Positions 12,497 to 23,064 of a stretch of 64,000 nucleotides of DNA are shown here, in pieces; within the stretch, counting starts at the first letter, position 1, and each line of letters starts with the position of its first letter. The position numbers and the translations under genes were made by a program. The notes under the pieces were generated by a model. It ran no database searches, had not been told where the DNA came from, and saw only the letters and a program-made list of their open reading frames with translations. Source of the DNA: Sciscionella marina DSM 45152 (lineage in GTDB: Bacteria > Actinomycetota > Actinomycetes > Mycobacteriales > Pseudonocardiaceae); contig NZ_KB905458.1 in the NCBI RefSeq assembly GCF_000379465.1, positions 62,001 through 126,000 on the forward strand, read 5' to 3'.

Positions 12497-13186
12497 TCAG
12501 TTCTGGTAGTCCTGGGTGACGATCACGACCACGCCCGGGCTGGCCTGCTGCAGCCCGGGGAACCGCGGCTCGGCCTTCGCGCCGATCTTCTTCGCGGCCG
12601 CCTCCGCGGTGCCCTGCTCATTGCTTCCCGGCCGGTAATAGACGGTCGTGGCCGGGATGACGCCGTTCGGATAGTTCCCGACCTGCACCACGTTGAAGCC
12701 GTCCCCGCGCAGCGCATTGGCCGCCTTGTCGGCGAGGTGCTTGATGGTGCTGTTGTTGTACACGCGCACCGGGGCCGACTTGTCCACCCCGGCCATCTGC
12801 ACCTGGTTGCCGCCCTGTCCGGCCTGCTGTTCCTGCTGGACCTGCTCCGGGTTCGGCGGCTGGATGACCTTGGTGGTCTTCTCGCCCTGCTGCCCCTGGC
12901 CACCGGGCTGCCCCTGGCCACCGGCGCCCGGCTGCTGCTGCGGGGGCTGGTTCGCCGGCGGTGCGCCATTGCCCGGCTTCGGCTTGTCACCATTCGGTGC
13001 CTGGCCGGGTTTGCCGCCGTTCGGCGCCTGACCCTGGTGCTGCCGGGTCTGGCTCGCCTGGGCCGCGGTGGTGGTGTCCGATCCGCCGCCTGCCGCGCTG
13101 ACCACGCCGAACACGAGCGCGACCGCGGCGACCCCGAGGAGCGCGATCCCCGCGATCTTTGCCTTCCCTGGTGACTGCATGGTCAT
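12497..13186 (-). CDS. Membrane-anchored LytR_C-domain protein (VirR-like)
   Basis: A 229-aa envelope protein: a short cytoplasmic start, one membrane helix (IAGIALLGVAAVALVFGVV, about 11-29), a Pro/Gly/Gln-rich spacer (about 50-125), and a C-terminal LytR_C domain (about 140-228: VRVYNNSTIKHLADKAA, VVQVGNYP, TVYYRPG, VVVIVTQDY). LytR_C domains interact with the cell wall. From memory, the position next to a DUF3263 gene and def matches M. tuberculosis Rv0431 (VirR), which affects vesicle release. The start codon overlaps the upstream stop as ATGA, indicating translational coupling. Confidence 0.85.
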   Translation of the reverse strand: MTMQSPGKAKIAGIALLGVAAVALVFGVVSAAGGGSDTTTAAQASQTRQHQGQAPNGGKPGQAPNGDKPKPGNGAPPANQPPQQQPGAGGQGQPGGQGQQGEKTTKVIQPPNPEQVQQEQQAGQGGNQVQMAGVDKSAPVRVYNNSTIKHLADKAANALRGDGFNVVQVGNYPNGVIPATTVYYRPGSNEQGTAEAAAKKIGAKAEPRFPGLQQASPGVVVIVTQDYQN

Positions 13187-13458
13187 GAGAGTTCGATCCC
13201 CAATCGGCTTGCCGCCCTCGCCCGTTGTCTACTCGAGCGGACCCTGCGCAGGCGCTTGACCAGCATCGGATCGGCCCGCATGGCTTCCTGCTTGTCCACG
13301 AGCGCGTTCAGCACCTGGTAGTACCGGGTGGACGGCATGTCGAACAGCTCACGGATCGCGCGTTCCTTGGCTCCCGCGTACTTCCACCACTGCCGTTCGA
13401 AGGCAAGAATCTCCTGCTCACGGCTGGTCAGCCCGCTGGCTTCCATGTCGAACTCCAT
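13183..13458 (-). CDS. DUF3263 protein
   Basis: A 91-aa protein with the whole DUF3263 domain: [20 protein letters not shown], then [11 protein letters not shown]-like and [20 protein letters not shown]. The helical, basic C-terminus suggests nucleic-acid binding, but no function is established. Start codon 13458 (MEFDMEAS) is a family-length choice; an in-frame start at 13500 would add 14 unusual residues. It is coupled to the LytR_C gene by a 4-bp overlap and is divergent from def. Confidence 0.85.
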   Translation of the reverse strand: MEFDMEASGLTSREQEILAFERQWWKYAGAKERAIRELFDMPSTRYYQVLNALVDKQEAMRADPMLVKRLRRVRSSRQRARAASRLGIELS

Positions 13459-13588
13459 CCATGCACCGCCGACGCCGTGCCGTCCACACACGGGCGCCAT
13501 GCGCGCTCATTACAACATGAGTCACACGCGTAACACGTACACCGACGCTCGGCGCGTCCGCATTTTCCACCCCGTTAGGCTCCCCACC

Positions 13589-14161
13589 ATGATTCACCCG
13601 ATCCGTATCGCAGGCGACCCGGTGCTGCACACGGCCACCGAACCGGTCACCGAGTTCGACGAGGAGTTGCGCGAACTCATCGAGGATATGTACGAGACGA
13701 ACACCGCGGCGAACGGTGTGGGGCTCGCGGCGAACCAGATCGGCATCGGCAAACGGCTGTTCATTTACGACTGCCCCGACGAGCAGATCAAGGCCCGGCG
13801 CACAGGGGTCGTGGTCAACCCGGCGCTGGAGACCTCGGAGATCCCGGAGGGTATGCCGGACGAGGACGAGGACATGGAGGGATGCCTCTCCGCCCCCGGC
13901 GAGGGATACCCGACCGGGCGCGCGCAGTGGGCCAAGGTCACCGGCTTCGACGGGCACGGCAAACCGATCGAGGTCGAGGGCACCGGTTACTTCGCCCGCT
14001 GCTTGCAGCACGAGACCGGGCACCTGGACGGCTTCCTCTACCTGGACTGCCTCATCGGCCGCTACAAGCGTGAGGCGAAGCGGATGATCAAGCGCAACGG
14101 CTGGGGGGTGCCCGGGCTTTCCTGGAACCCCGGCGAGGACCCGGATCCGTTCGGGCACTGA
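13589..14161 (+). CDS. def: Peptide deformylase
   Basis: A 190-aa metalloenzyme that removes the N-formyl group from new proteins. All three motifs are visible: [15 protein letters not shown] with the metal-binding cysteine, and the HExxH motif in QHETGHLDG with both metal histidines and the catalytic Glu. The start at 13589 has TAGGCT ending 7 nt upstream and no Shine-Dalgarno, so it looks leaderless; longer in-frame starts lie inside the divergent gene. Confidence 0.93.
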   Translation: MIHPIRIAGDPVLHTATEPVTEFDEELRELIEDMYETNTAANGVGLAANQIGIGKRLFIYDCPDEQIKARRTGVVVNPALETSEIPEGMPDEDEDMEGCLSAPGEGYPTGRAQWAKVTGFDGHGKPIEVEGTGYFARCLQHETGHLDGFLYLDCLIGRYKREAKRMIKRNGWGVPGLSWNPGEDPDPFGH

Positions 14162-14208
14162 GGTTTCCGGTCGCCGAGGTTTTCCGGTCGCCGAGGTTTC
14201 CGGCTACC
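14160..14208 (+). repeat. Three 16-17 bp tandem repeats after def
   Basis: GAGGTTTCCGGTCGCC is repeated three times with small changes, starting in the def stop codon. No function is evident. Confidence 0.7.
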
Positions 14209-14261
14209 GAGCATCGACAAGCCCGGAGCGGGCGGCTATCGTCGAGAGCGCCAATTACATA

Positions 14262-15996
<1,735 letters not shown>

Positions 15997-16024
15997 ACGA
16001 CTCACTCGAACGACGGCGGTAATC

Positions 16025-16861
16025 ATGCGAACGACTACCCCACCGACTGCGCTCACAATCGCGGGAACCGATTCCGGCGGCGGCGCGGGAATAGCCGCGG
16101 ATCTGCGCGCGTTCTTCGCCTCCGGGGTGCACGGAATGCTCGCGGTCGCCGCGGTCACTGTGCAGAACTCGGTGGGTGTCGAGGGGTTCACCGAGCTGCC
16201 GGTATCGGTGGTCAGCGGCCAGATCGAGGCCGTGGCCACCGATATCGGCGTCGGTGCGGCCAAGACCGGGATGCTGCCGACCGCGGCGATCATCGAGACC
16301 GTCGCACAGAGCGCCCGCACCGTCGGGATCGGCGGCGCGAAGGGTTCCCCGTTCGTCGTGGACCCGGTCGCCGCCTCCATGCACGGCGACCCGCTGCTGC
16401 GTGAGGATGCCCTGGAAGCCTTGCGGAGCAAGCTGTTCCCGCTCGCCACGCTGATCACCCCGAACCTGGACGAGGTGCGCCTGCTCACCGGGATCGAGGC
16501 GAACGACCGGGACGGTATGCGCGCGGCGGCCCGGGCACTGCACGGATTCGGTCCTCGGTGGGTGCTGGTGAAGGCCGGGCATCTGCACGACGAGGCGGAC
16601 TGCGTGGATGTGCTCTACGACGGGGCGGAGTTCCACGAACTGCCCGCCGAGCGAATGGCCACCTCCAACACCCACGGCGGCGGGGACACCATGGCCTCGG
16701 CCATCACGGCGGCCCTCGCCAAGGGTAAGGATGTGCCGGGCGCGGTCGAGTACGGGAAATGGTTCGTCACCAATGCCGTGCGGGACGGCTATCCGCACGG
16801 GAAAGGCGTCGGCCCGGTCTCCGCGTTCTGGCGGCTCGCCCCGGACGCCCATCTCGACTGA
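16025..16861 (+). CDS. thiD: Hydroxymethylpyrimidine/phosphomethylpyrimidine kinase ThiD (copy 1)
   Basis: A 278-aa ribokinase-fold kinase that phosphorylates HMP and HMP-P. It starts with ALTIAGTDSGGGAGI for substrate binding, has VVDPVAASMHGD in the middle and an anion hole THGGGDTMASAI near 215 where the common enterobacterial form has a cysteine in place of Asp. It lies 28 bp after thiC in the riboswitch-controlled unit. A closely related second copy lies at 21293. Confidence 0.93.
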   Translation: MRTTTPPTALTIAGTDSGGGAGIAADLRAFFASGVHGMLAVAAVTVQNSVGVEGFTELPVSVVSGQIEAVATDIGVGAAKTGMLPTAAIIETVAQSARTVGIGGAKGSPFVVDPVAASMHGDPLLREDALEALRSKLFPLATLITPNLDEVRLLTGIEANDRDGMRAAARALHGFGPRWVLVKAGHLHDEADCVDVLYDGAEFHELPAERMATSNTHGGGDTMASAITAALAKGKDVPGAVEYGKWFVTNAVRDGYPHGKGVGPVSAFWRLAPDAHLD

Positions 16862-16921
16862 CCGCACACGCATAACCACGCATCGTGCCGCATAGCAGCA
16901 TGGTCGTAGGATCGTCAACGG

Positions 16922-16951
16922 TTGTATTGTTGACAATCTACAGGCTAACCT
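16922..16951 (+). promoter_or_regulatory. Promoter and palindrome ahead of the NCS1 permease
   Basis: A promoter-like pair TTGTAT (16922) and TAACCT (16946-16951), 18 bp apart, overlaps the dyad ATTGT-TG-ACAAT (16926-16937). The dyad resembles GntR-type operators. The -10 ends 8 nt before the permease ATG. No GntR gene is in the window. Confidence 0.5.
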
Positions 16952-16959
16952 CCCCCGTC

Positions 16960-18399
16960 ATGGGTAGCTCAACGACGAGCGGAGAGCGGCCGAACTTCCT
17001 CATCGAGAAGCGCAGCATCGAGTTCATCCCGCATGAGCTGCGGCACGGCAAGCCATCGGATCTGATGTTCGTGTGGTTCGGCGCGAACATGGAACTGCCG
17101 GTGGTCGCCGCGGGCGCGACCACCGTGGCCGGTGGGCTGAGCCTCGGCTGGGCCGTGGTGGCGATCCTGATCGGGGTGCTGTTCGGCACGCTGCTGATGG
17201 CCAGCCATTCCGCCCAGGGACCGCATCTCGGGCTGCCGCAGATGATCCAGAGCCGCGCCCAGTTCGGTTACTACGGGGCGGCGATCCCGCTCGTGTTCGT
17301 CGTGGTGATGTACCTGGGTTTCTACGCGGCCGGGGTGGTGCTCGGCGCGCAGGCGCTGACCGCGGTGTTCGGCCTGCCGCTGCCCGTATCGATCGTGCTG
17401 CTTTCCGCGCTGAGCCTGCTGGTCGCGATCTTCGGCTACAACGCGATCCACAAACTCGAGAAGTACCTGACCTATCTGGTCGCCGCGGTCTTCCTGGTGC
17501 TCTCGATACTGCTGATCTTCGTGGACGACCACCCGGTCGGCGCCGGAAAAACCGGGGCCGGATTCGCGCTCGGGCCGTTCCTGCTCGCGGTCTCGGTCAC
17601 CGCGACCTCGCAGCTCGGCTTCGCCCCGTACGTGGCCGACTATTCGCGCTATCTCCCCGGGAAGACCTCGATCTCCAGCGTGTTCTGGTACACCTACACC
17701 GGAGTCGGGGTCAGCGGGGTCTGGCTGATGACGCTCGGTGCCGCGCTGCAGCAGCGGTTCGCGGGCGGTCCGGTGGAGGCCATCGGCACGATCGCGGGCC
17801 ACGCCGGGCACTGGTTCGCCGTGGTCACCTACCTGACCCTGGCGATCGGGGTGCTCAGCATCAACGCGCTGAACATCTACGGCGGCTACATGGCCTCGCT
17901 GTCCTTCGTCACCACCTTCCTGCGCCGGTGGAAGGGCGGACTGGCGTTGCGGCTCGCCTTCCTGATCCCGGTGGCCGCGCTGGCCACCTACATGGGTTTC
18001 CTCTATATGGACAACCTGCTGAACGCCTTCCGGACCTTCCTGGTCCTGGTGCTCACCCTGATGATCCCGTGGACGGCGATCAACCTCGTCGACTACTACG
18101 CGGTGCGCAAAGGGCGTTATGACGTGCACCAGATGCACGATCCGAAGGGGATCTACGGCCGGATCAACGTGCCCGGCATGATCTCCTACTTCGTCGGGTT
18201 CGCGGTGCAGATCCCGTTCATGAACAACGATGTGTACACCGGGCCGATCGCGGATGCCTTGCACGGCGGGGATATTTCCTGGGTGATCGGCGCGATCGTG
18301 GCGGGGGCGATCTATCCGGTACTGATGCGCGGCCGGGTCAGCGGGGAGGTGGAATGCGAGCCGAGATCGCCGTCCTCGGTGCGGGCGTCTGCGGACTGA
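16960..18399 (+). CDS. NCS1-family nucleobase/hydantoin/HMP-type permease
   Basis: A 479-aa inner-membrane transporter with about 12 helices. NCS1 marks include the N-terminal FIPHELRHGKPSDLMFVWFG segment, a YYAVRKGRYD motif after helix 10 and polar residues in helices 1 and 6. NCS1 members carry cytosine, hydantoins, thiamine precursors and similar heterocycles. Two readings fit: an HMP transporter next to thiC-thiD, or an importer of a cyclic amide for the two enzyme genes downstream. The second is favoured because it has its own promoter and its 3' end overlaps the oxidase gene by 46 bp. The start has no Shine-Dalgarno. Confidence 0.8.
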   Translation: MGSSTTSGERPNFLIEKRSIEFIPHELRHGKPSDLMFVWFGANMELPVVAAGATTVAGGLSLGWAVVAILIGVLFGTLLMASHSAQGPHLGLPQMIQSRAQFGYYGAAIPLVFVVVMYLGFYAAGVVLGAQALTAVFGLPLPVSIVLLSALSLLVAIFGYNAIHKLEKYLTYLVAAVFLVLSILLIFVDDHPVGAGKTGAGFALGPFLLAVSVTATSQLGFAPYVADYSRYLPGKTSISSVFWYTYTGVGVSGVWLMTLGAALQQRFAGGPVEAIGTIAGHAGHWFAVVTYLTLAIGVLSINALNIYGGYMASLSFVTTFLRRWKGGLALRLAFLIPVAALATYMGFLYMDNLLNAFRTFLVLVLTLMIPWTAINLVDYYAVRKGRYDVHQMHDPKGIYGRINVPGMISYFVGFAVQIPFMNNDVYTGPIADALHGGDISWVIGAIVAGAIYPVLMRGRVSGEVECEPRSPSSVRASAD

Positions 18400-19295
18400 C
18401 CGCCGCGATCGCCTTACAGGACAAGGGTTTTCGAGTCACCGTGCTCAGCGCCGAGGAACCGGAGCGGACCACGTCGGCCGTGGCGGGCGCGACCTGGTTC
18501 CCGTACAAAGTGGACCCGCCGGAGCGGGTCAACCACTGGGCGCGGGTGAGCAGGGCGGTGTTCGAGGAACTGCGCACCGAGCCGGAATCGGGTGTGTTGC
18601 TCCGCGAGTGTCACCAGTTGTGGCGTGACCCGGTGACCCGCGAACCCTGGTGGGCCGATGCGGTGGGCACGCTCGGCAGGCTGCCCCGGACCGAACTGCC
18701 GCCCGGTTTCGTGGACAGCTACGTGTTCGACCAGCCGGTGATCGACATGCGCCGGTACCTGCCCTATCTGCGCGAGCGATTCGGTGCGGTGCAACGGATC
18801 CGGGTGAATTCGCTGGCCGAGGCGAGCGAACACGGTGAGGTGCTGGTCAACTGTTCCGGTCTCGCCGCCGGAAGACTCGCCGGAGACATGGGCATGTACC
18901 CGATCCGAGGGCAGGTGGTCCGGGTGCGCAATCCGGGCATCGAGCGGGTGCTCGCGGACTTCGACAACCCGGAAGGCGAGGCCTACATCATTCCACAGCC
19001 GGACAGCTGCATTCTCGGCGGCACAACGGATTCCGCGGAATGGAGCCTCGCCGGAGGCGCCGCGGAGGCGGACCGGATCGTGGCCAGATGCGCCGGGCTG
19101 GATCCGCGAATCGCCGAAGCCGAACGGCTCGAATCCCGGATCGGCCTGCGCCCCGCGCGCGCCGGCGGGGTTCGCCTGGAATCAAAACGGCTCGCGAACA
19201 GCAGGCTGTGCGTGCACAACTACGGACACGGCGGTGCAGGCGTCACCCTTTCCTGGGGCTGCGCCGAGGAAATCGCGGAGGTACTGCAATCATGA
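18354..19295 (+). CDS. D-amino-acid-oxidase-like FAD enzyme
   Basis: A 313-aa flavoprotein of the DAO family. It has the FAD motif AVLGAGVCGLTAAI at the start, GATWFPY, the central LVNCSGLAA, GQVVRV, IIPQPDSCILGG, and the C-terminal NYGHGGAGVTLSWG that lies near the flavin in D-amino-acid oxidases. It should oxidise an amine or D-amino acid to an imine with release of hydrogen peroxide. The start is preceded by GGGGAGGTGG and overlaps the permease 3' end. ATGA overlap with the next gene indicates coupling. Confidence 0.82.
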   Translation: MRAEIAVLGAGVCGLTAAIALQDKGFRVTVLSAEEPERTTSAVAGATWFPYKVDPPERVNHWARVSRAVFEELRTEPESGVLLRECHQLWRDPVTREPWWADAVGTLGRLPRTELPPGFVDSYVFDQPVIDMRRYLPYLRERFGAVQRIRVNSLAEASEHGEVLVNCSGLAAGRLAGDMGMYPIRGQVVRVRNPGIERVLADFDNPEGEAYIIPQPDSCILGGTTDSAEWSLAGGAAEADRIVARCAGLDPRIAEAERLESRIGLRPARAGGVRLESKRLANSRLCVHNYGHGGAGVTLSWGCAEEIAEVLQS

Positions 19296-20506
19296 ACATC
19301 ACCGGACTCGGCGAGGTCCGCCCCGCCCACTGCCTCGAACCGGATGCGCTGGCGCGCGTCGGGGAAGCCGAACCACGCGCCTTCACCGAGGCGGAGTACG
19401 CCGAACGGGTCGAGCGGACCCGCGCCGGGCTTGCCGAACTCGGCGCGGACGCGATCCTGGTGTTCCGCCCGTCCAGTGTGGACTATCTGAGCGGGTACTT
19501 TTCCGCGGAAACCGCACCGCAGCCGCTGTTGGTCACCGCGGACGCATGCTATCTCTACGTGCTGGACCTGGAGATCGGGCGCGCGGTGGCCAGTTCGGTC
19601 GGCGCGGACATCCTCTACTGCGACTATTCCACGATGCACCGGGCACTCGAAGCGATCTGCGGGCACGTCGCCCGGGTGCTGCCGGAAACCCGGCGGCTCG
19701 CCATCGACACGAGCGCGCCGAACACCCCGCCGATTGCGCTCGAGGCACTGCGCGCCGCCGGAGTGTCCATTGTGGAGGCCGACAATCTCGTCGAGCGCCA
19801 GCGACTCGTGCTCTCCCCCGCCGAACTCGACCATGTGCGCGCCGCGGCGGAGATCACCCAGCGCGGGGTGGACGCGGCGGTGGCCGCGGCCCGCGAACCG
19901 GGCGTCCTGGACAACGAGGTCGGTGCGGCGATCAGCGAGGCGCTGCTGCGCGATGCCGACTCGAAATCCGCGTGGGGACCGGTCGTGGCGACCGGGCCGC
20001 GCGGCGGGATCGCGCACTCCACCTGGCGCGGCACCCCGCTGGCGGAGGTCACCTTCATCGAGTTCGCCGGGACCCATCGCCGCTACCACGCCCCGGTGAT
20101 GCGCACCCTGTGCCGCGGCGAACCGCCGGAGAAGGCGCGCAGGCTCGAATCCCTCGCCGGTACCGCGGTCGCCGCCGTGCTCGATGCCGCGCGCCCCGGC
20201 GTTCCCTGCGCCCAGGTCGCCGAACACGCGCTGCGCGAGCTCGGCCCGCTGCGCGATGACGAGGTGTTCCACCACATGTTCGGCTACCCGATCGGGATCG
20301 CGCACCCGCCGCACTGGATGGACGGCGCGCCGTTCTACCTCACCACCGCGAACGAGCAGCCACTGCAGGCGGGCATGGTGTTCCACATTCCCGCCTCGTT
20401 CCGCTCGTTCGGTGTCATGGGTGTCGGGCTGAGCCAGACCTTCACCGTCACCGAGAACGGTGCCTGTGCCTTAACTCACGGATCTCCGGAACTCATCCCG
20501 ATCTAG
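19292..20506 (+). CDS. Creatinase/ectoine-hydrolase-like M24 family protein lacking metal ligands
   Basis: A 404-aa pita-bread protein with a creatinase-N domain (about 30-160) and an M24 domain (about 165-400). Metal-dependent M24 peptidases need two Asp, one His and two Glu. Here the first site reads IEFAG and the second YHAPVMRT, with proline in place of Asp, and the GMVFxxEP site reads GMVFHIPA. That pattern is shared with creatinase and with ectoine hydrolase DoeA/EutD, which work without metal; GYPIGIAHPP also fits. It probably hydrolyses a cyclic amidine or amide. The start overlaps the oxidase stop by ATGA. Confidence 0.72.
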   Translation: MNITGLGEVRPAHCLEPDALARVGEAEPRAFTEAEYAERVERTRAGLAELGADAILVFRPSSVDYLSGYFSAETAPQPLLVTADACYLYVLDLEIGRAVASSVGADILYCDYSTMHRALEAICGHVARVLPETRRLAIDTSAPNTPPIALEALRAAGVSIVEADNLVERQRLVLSPAELDHVRAAAEITQRGVDAAVAAAREPGVLDNEVGAAISEALLRDADSKSAWGPVVATGPRGGIAHSTWRGTPLAEVTFIEFAGTHRRYHAPVMRTLCRGEPPEKARRLESLAGTAVAAVLDAARPGVPCAQVAEHALRELGPLRDDEVFHHMFGYPIGIAHPPHWMDGAPFYLTTANEQPLQAGMVFHIPASFRSFGVMGVGLSQTFTVTENGACALTHGSPELIPI

Positions 20507-20516
20507 GGTTTCCCGC

Positions 20517-21272
20517 ATGACGTGGTGGCATGGCGTGCTGATCGCGCTCGCCGGAGTCTGGGCGGGCACGATCAATACCGTCGTCGGCTCGGGAACCCTG
20601 GTCACGTTCCCGGTTCTGGTGGCGCTCGGCTATCCGCCGCTGACCGCGACCACCTCCAATGCCATCGGACTGATCACTGGGAGCATCACCGGCGCCTATG
20701 GGTACCGGCACGAACTGACCGGGCAGCGTGATCGCCTGCTGCGCTACGGGATCGCCTCGTTCTTCGGCGCCATCGGCGGAACCGCGCTGCTGCTTTCCCT
20801 TCCCCAGGACGCGTTCGAGTCCGTGGTTCCGGTGCTCGTCGGGATCGCCGTGCTGCTGGTGATCGTCCAGCCCAAGGTCTCCGCCATGGTGCGCAAGCGA
20901 AGGGGCGGCGAGGACACCGGGCATTCCGGGCCACTGCTGTATTTCCTCGTCTTCCTCATCGGTATCTACGGCGGCTACTTCACCGCGGCCCAGGGCATCA
21001 TGCTGGTCGGGGTGATGGGCCTGCTGCTGCACGATCCGCTGCAACGACTCAACGCCTTCAAGAACGTGCTCTCCGCGATCGTGAACCTGGTCGCGGGCGT
21101 CATCTACGCGTTCATCGCGCCGATCAGCTGGCCGGTGGTGGGAATCCTCGCGGTGAGCTCGATCCTCGGCGGCCTGCTCGGCGCGAAGATCGGCCGCAAG
21201 CTCTCCCCGATCGTGCTGCGCTCGGTGATCGTGATCATCGGAATCGCGGCGATCGTGCGCCTGCTGCTGTAG
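20517..21272 (+). CDS. TSUP (TauE/SafE) family membrane transporter
   Basis: A 251-aa protein with about eight helices in two related halves, each starting with a GTINTVVGSGTLVTFP-like or GIYGGYFTAAQG motif. TSUP members move sulfite, sulfonates or other organic anions. The ATG has TAGGGT 7 nt upstream, and this -10 includes the stop codon of the M24 gene, so it has its own leaderless promoter within the cluster. The substrate is unknown. Confidence 0.85.
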   Translation: MTWWHGVLIALAGVWAGTINTVVGSGTLVTFPVLVALGYPPLTATTSNAIGLITGSITGAYGYRHELTGQRDRLLRYGIASFFGAIGGTALLLSLPQDAFESVVPVLVGIAVLLVIVQPKVSAMVRKRRGGEDTGHSGPLLYFLVFLIGIYGGYFTAAQGIMLVGVMGLLLHDPLQRLNAFKNVLSAIVNLVAGVIYAFIAPISWPVVGILAVSSILGGLLGAKIGRKLSPIVLRSVIVIIGIAAIVRLLL

Positions 21273-21292
21273 CCACGCGTTACCCTGGCCGG

Positions 21293-22144
21293 GTGACTTT
21301 CCCACTGCCGTCGCCAGGGACCACGCCGCCGACCGCGCTGACCATCGCCGGTTCCGATTCCGGCGGTGCGGCCGGTCTGCAGTCGGATCTGCGGACGTTT
21401 CTCGCCTGCGGGGTGCACGGCCTGGTCGCGGTGACCGCGGTGACCGTGCAGAACACCCTCGGGGTGCACGGGCGCCACGACGTCCCGGCCGCGACGGTGG
21501 CCGCGCAGATCGAGGCGGTGGCCGCCGATATGGGGGTCGGTGCGGCGAAAACGGGCATGCTCGCCTCCGCCCCGATCATCGAGGCGGTCGCCGATGCCTG
21601 TGCACGTCTGGGGATCGGGGACCGCATTCCGTTCGTCGTCGATCCGGTCGCCGCCTCCATGACCGGTGAAGCCCTGTTCGACACGGCCGGGCAGCGCGCA
21701 CTCATCGATCGCTTGCTGCCGCGCGCCACGGTGCTGACCCCGAATCTGGACGAGGTGCGGCTGCTCACCGGCCTCCGGGTGCGGGACCGGGAGGGAATGC
21801 ACGAAGCGGCGCGGATCCTGCACGATATGGGTCCGCGGTGGGTGCTGGTCAAAAGCGGGCACCTGGAAGCCGACCCGGAATGCGTCGATCTGCTCTACGA
21901 CGGCACCAGCTTCACCGAACTGCCCGGCCCTCGGTTCGGCACCACCCACACGCACGGCGCGGGCGATGCGATGGCCTCGGCGCTGACCGCGGGGCTCGCG
22001 CACGGCATGCCGATGAGCGAGGCGGCCCGCGCGGCCAAATGGTTCGTCACCGAATCCGTGCGCGCCGCCTACCCCATCGGCGCGAAAGTCGGGCCGGTTT
22101 CAGTGTTCTGGCGCCTCCAGGACGGCGGCGACACTCGTCCTTAG
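21293..22144 (+). CDS. thiD: ThiD (copy 2)
   Basis: A 283-aa paralogue of the ThiD at 16025, with the same LTIAGSDSGGAAGLQSD start, VVDPVAASMTGE, and an anion hole THGAGDAMASAL. It is not under a riboswitch: the GTG start has TACCCT 6 nt upstream, so it should be expressed when the thiC-thiD unit is off and could serve in HMP salvage. The 3' end overlaps the convergent TetR gene by 45 bp. Confidence 0.9.
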   Translation: MTFPLPSPGTTPPTALTIAGSDSGGAAGLQSDLRTFLACGVHGLVAVTAVTVQNTLGVHGRHDVPAATVAAQIEAVAADMGVGAAKTGMLASAPIIEAVADACARLGIGDRIPFVVDPVAASMTGEALFDTAGQRALIDRLLPRATVLTPNLDEVRLLTGLRVRDREGMHEAARILHDMGPRWVLVKSGHLEADPECVDLLYDGTSFTELPGPRFGTTHTHGAGDAMASALTAGLAHGMPMSEAARAAKWFVTESVRAAYPIGAKVGPVSVFWRLQDGGDTRP

Positions 22145-22660
22145 CGTTGCCATCGCCTCGGTGCGCGACTGCGAACCGTAGAGCAGACGCATCGCGAGCC
22201 CGTCCGAGACCGCGAACAGTGCCGAGGCCGCGGCCGCGGGCAGCCCGGTGAACGCGATCAGCTCCTCGAGTACGTCGCGGTCCAGTTCGCGCAGCCGCGC
22301 GGCGATCCGCTCCTCGTGCGCGGCGCGCAGCGCGAATTCGTGCAGCACAAGGGCATCCAGCCGACTCTGCTCGTCGAGGGGCAGGGTCGCCGCGACCAGT
22401 GCGGTGACCGTCTCCGCCCGGTCCGCCCCGCGCGGGACCGCCGCGATCCGGTCACCCGAGCGCTCGCAGTAGAGCTCGAACGCGGCGGTGAGCAGTTCCT
22501 CCTTGGTGGCGAAGTACTTCTGCACCGCACCGGGGGATCGTCCCGCGGCCGCGGCCACGGTGCGCACGCTCACCGCCTCGATCCCCTGTTCGGCGAGCAC
22601 CCGCAGCAAGGCGAGCGCGATGTCCCTGCGGACCGCATCCCGGTCGACAATCTTCGGCAC
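22100..22660 (-). CDS. TetR-family repressor
   Basis: A 186-aa regulator with an N-terminal HTH (VSVRTVAAAAGRSPGAVQKYF, about 28-48) followed by KEELLTAAFE, and a helical ligand domain. The GTG start at 22660 gives the normal short arm (VPKIVDRDAVRRDIA). It is divergent from the DUF1707 gene, and a near-perfect palindrome lies between them, so it probably represses both. Confidence 0.88.
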   Translation of the reverse strand: MPKIVDRDAVRRDIALALLRVLAEQGIEAVSVRTVAAAAGRSPGAVQKYFATKEELLTAAFELYCERSGDRIAAVPRGADRAETVTALVAATLPLDEQSRLDALVLHEFALRAAHEERIAARLRELDRDVLEELIAFTGLPAAAASALFAVSDGLAMRLLYGSQSRTEAMATLRTSVAAVLEAPEH

Positions 22661-22665
22661 GATGT

Positions 22666-22687
22666 TTAAGATACACTCGTATCTAAA
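22666..22687. promoter_or_regulatory. TetR-type operator between the TetR and DUF1707 genes
   Basis: AGATAC (22669-22674) and GTATCT (22679-22684) form perfect arms around ACTC, extended on both sides by TTTA and AAAA. It begins 6 bp from the TetR start codon and ends just before the DUF1707 Shine-Dalgarno. Confidence 0.8.
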
Positions 22688-22697
22688 AGGAGGGAAC

Positions 22698-23063
22698 ATG
22701 CGGGCTTCGGATGCGGAACGGGAGGCCGTCGCGGGGCGGCTCGCCGACGCGATGGGCGAAGGGCGCCTCGATCTCGCCGAGTACGAACACCGGCTGGATC
22801 GGGCGAATCAGGCGGTCACCACCGATGAACTCGACGCGCTGCACGGCGATCTGCCGCGCAGCCGCGCCGAACTCGACCGCGAGGAACGCCATGCCTGGCG
22901 CGCGGAGTGGAGCTACTTCCTCGGCGGATCGGTGCTGCTGACCGCGATCTGGGGCGGGATCTGCCTGGCGCACGGGGAACTGCGGTCCTTCTGGCCGGGG
23001 ATCCCGATCGGCATCTGGGCGCTGATCCTGATCAGCTACCTGTTCTGGCCGGAAAAGCAATGA
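22698..23063 (+). CDS. DUF1707 (SHOCT-like) membrane protein
   Basis: A 121-aa protein. Residues 1-55 form the DUF1707 domain (RASDAEREAVAGRLADAMGEG followed by LAEYEHRLDRA and LDALHGDLP), and two membrane helices follow (about 75-120). The function of the domain is not established. The Shine-Dalgarno AAAGGAGGG is ideal. It is probably the direct target of the divergent TetR repressor. Confidence 0.85.
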   Translation: MRASDAEREAVAGRLADAMGEGRLDLAEYEHRLDRANQAVTTDELDALHGDLPRSRAELDREERHAWRAEWSYFLGGSVLLTAIWGGICLAHGELRSFWPGIPIGIWALILISYLFWPEKQ

Positions 23064-23064
23064 T

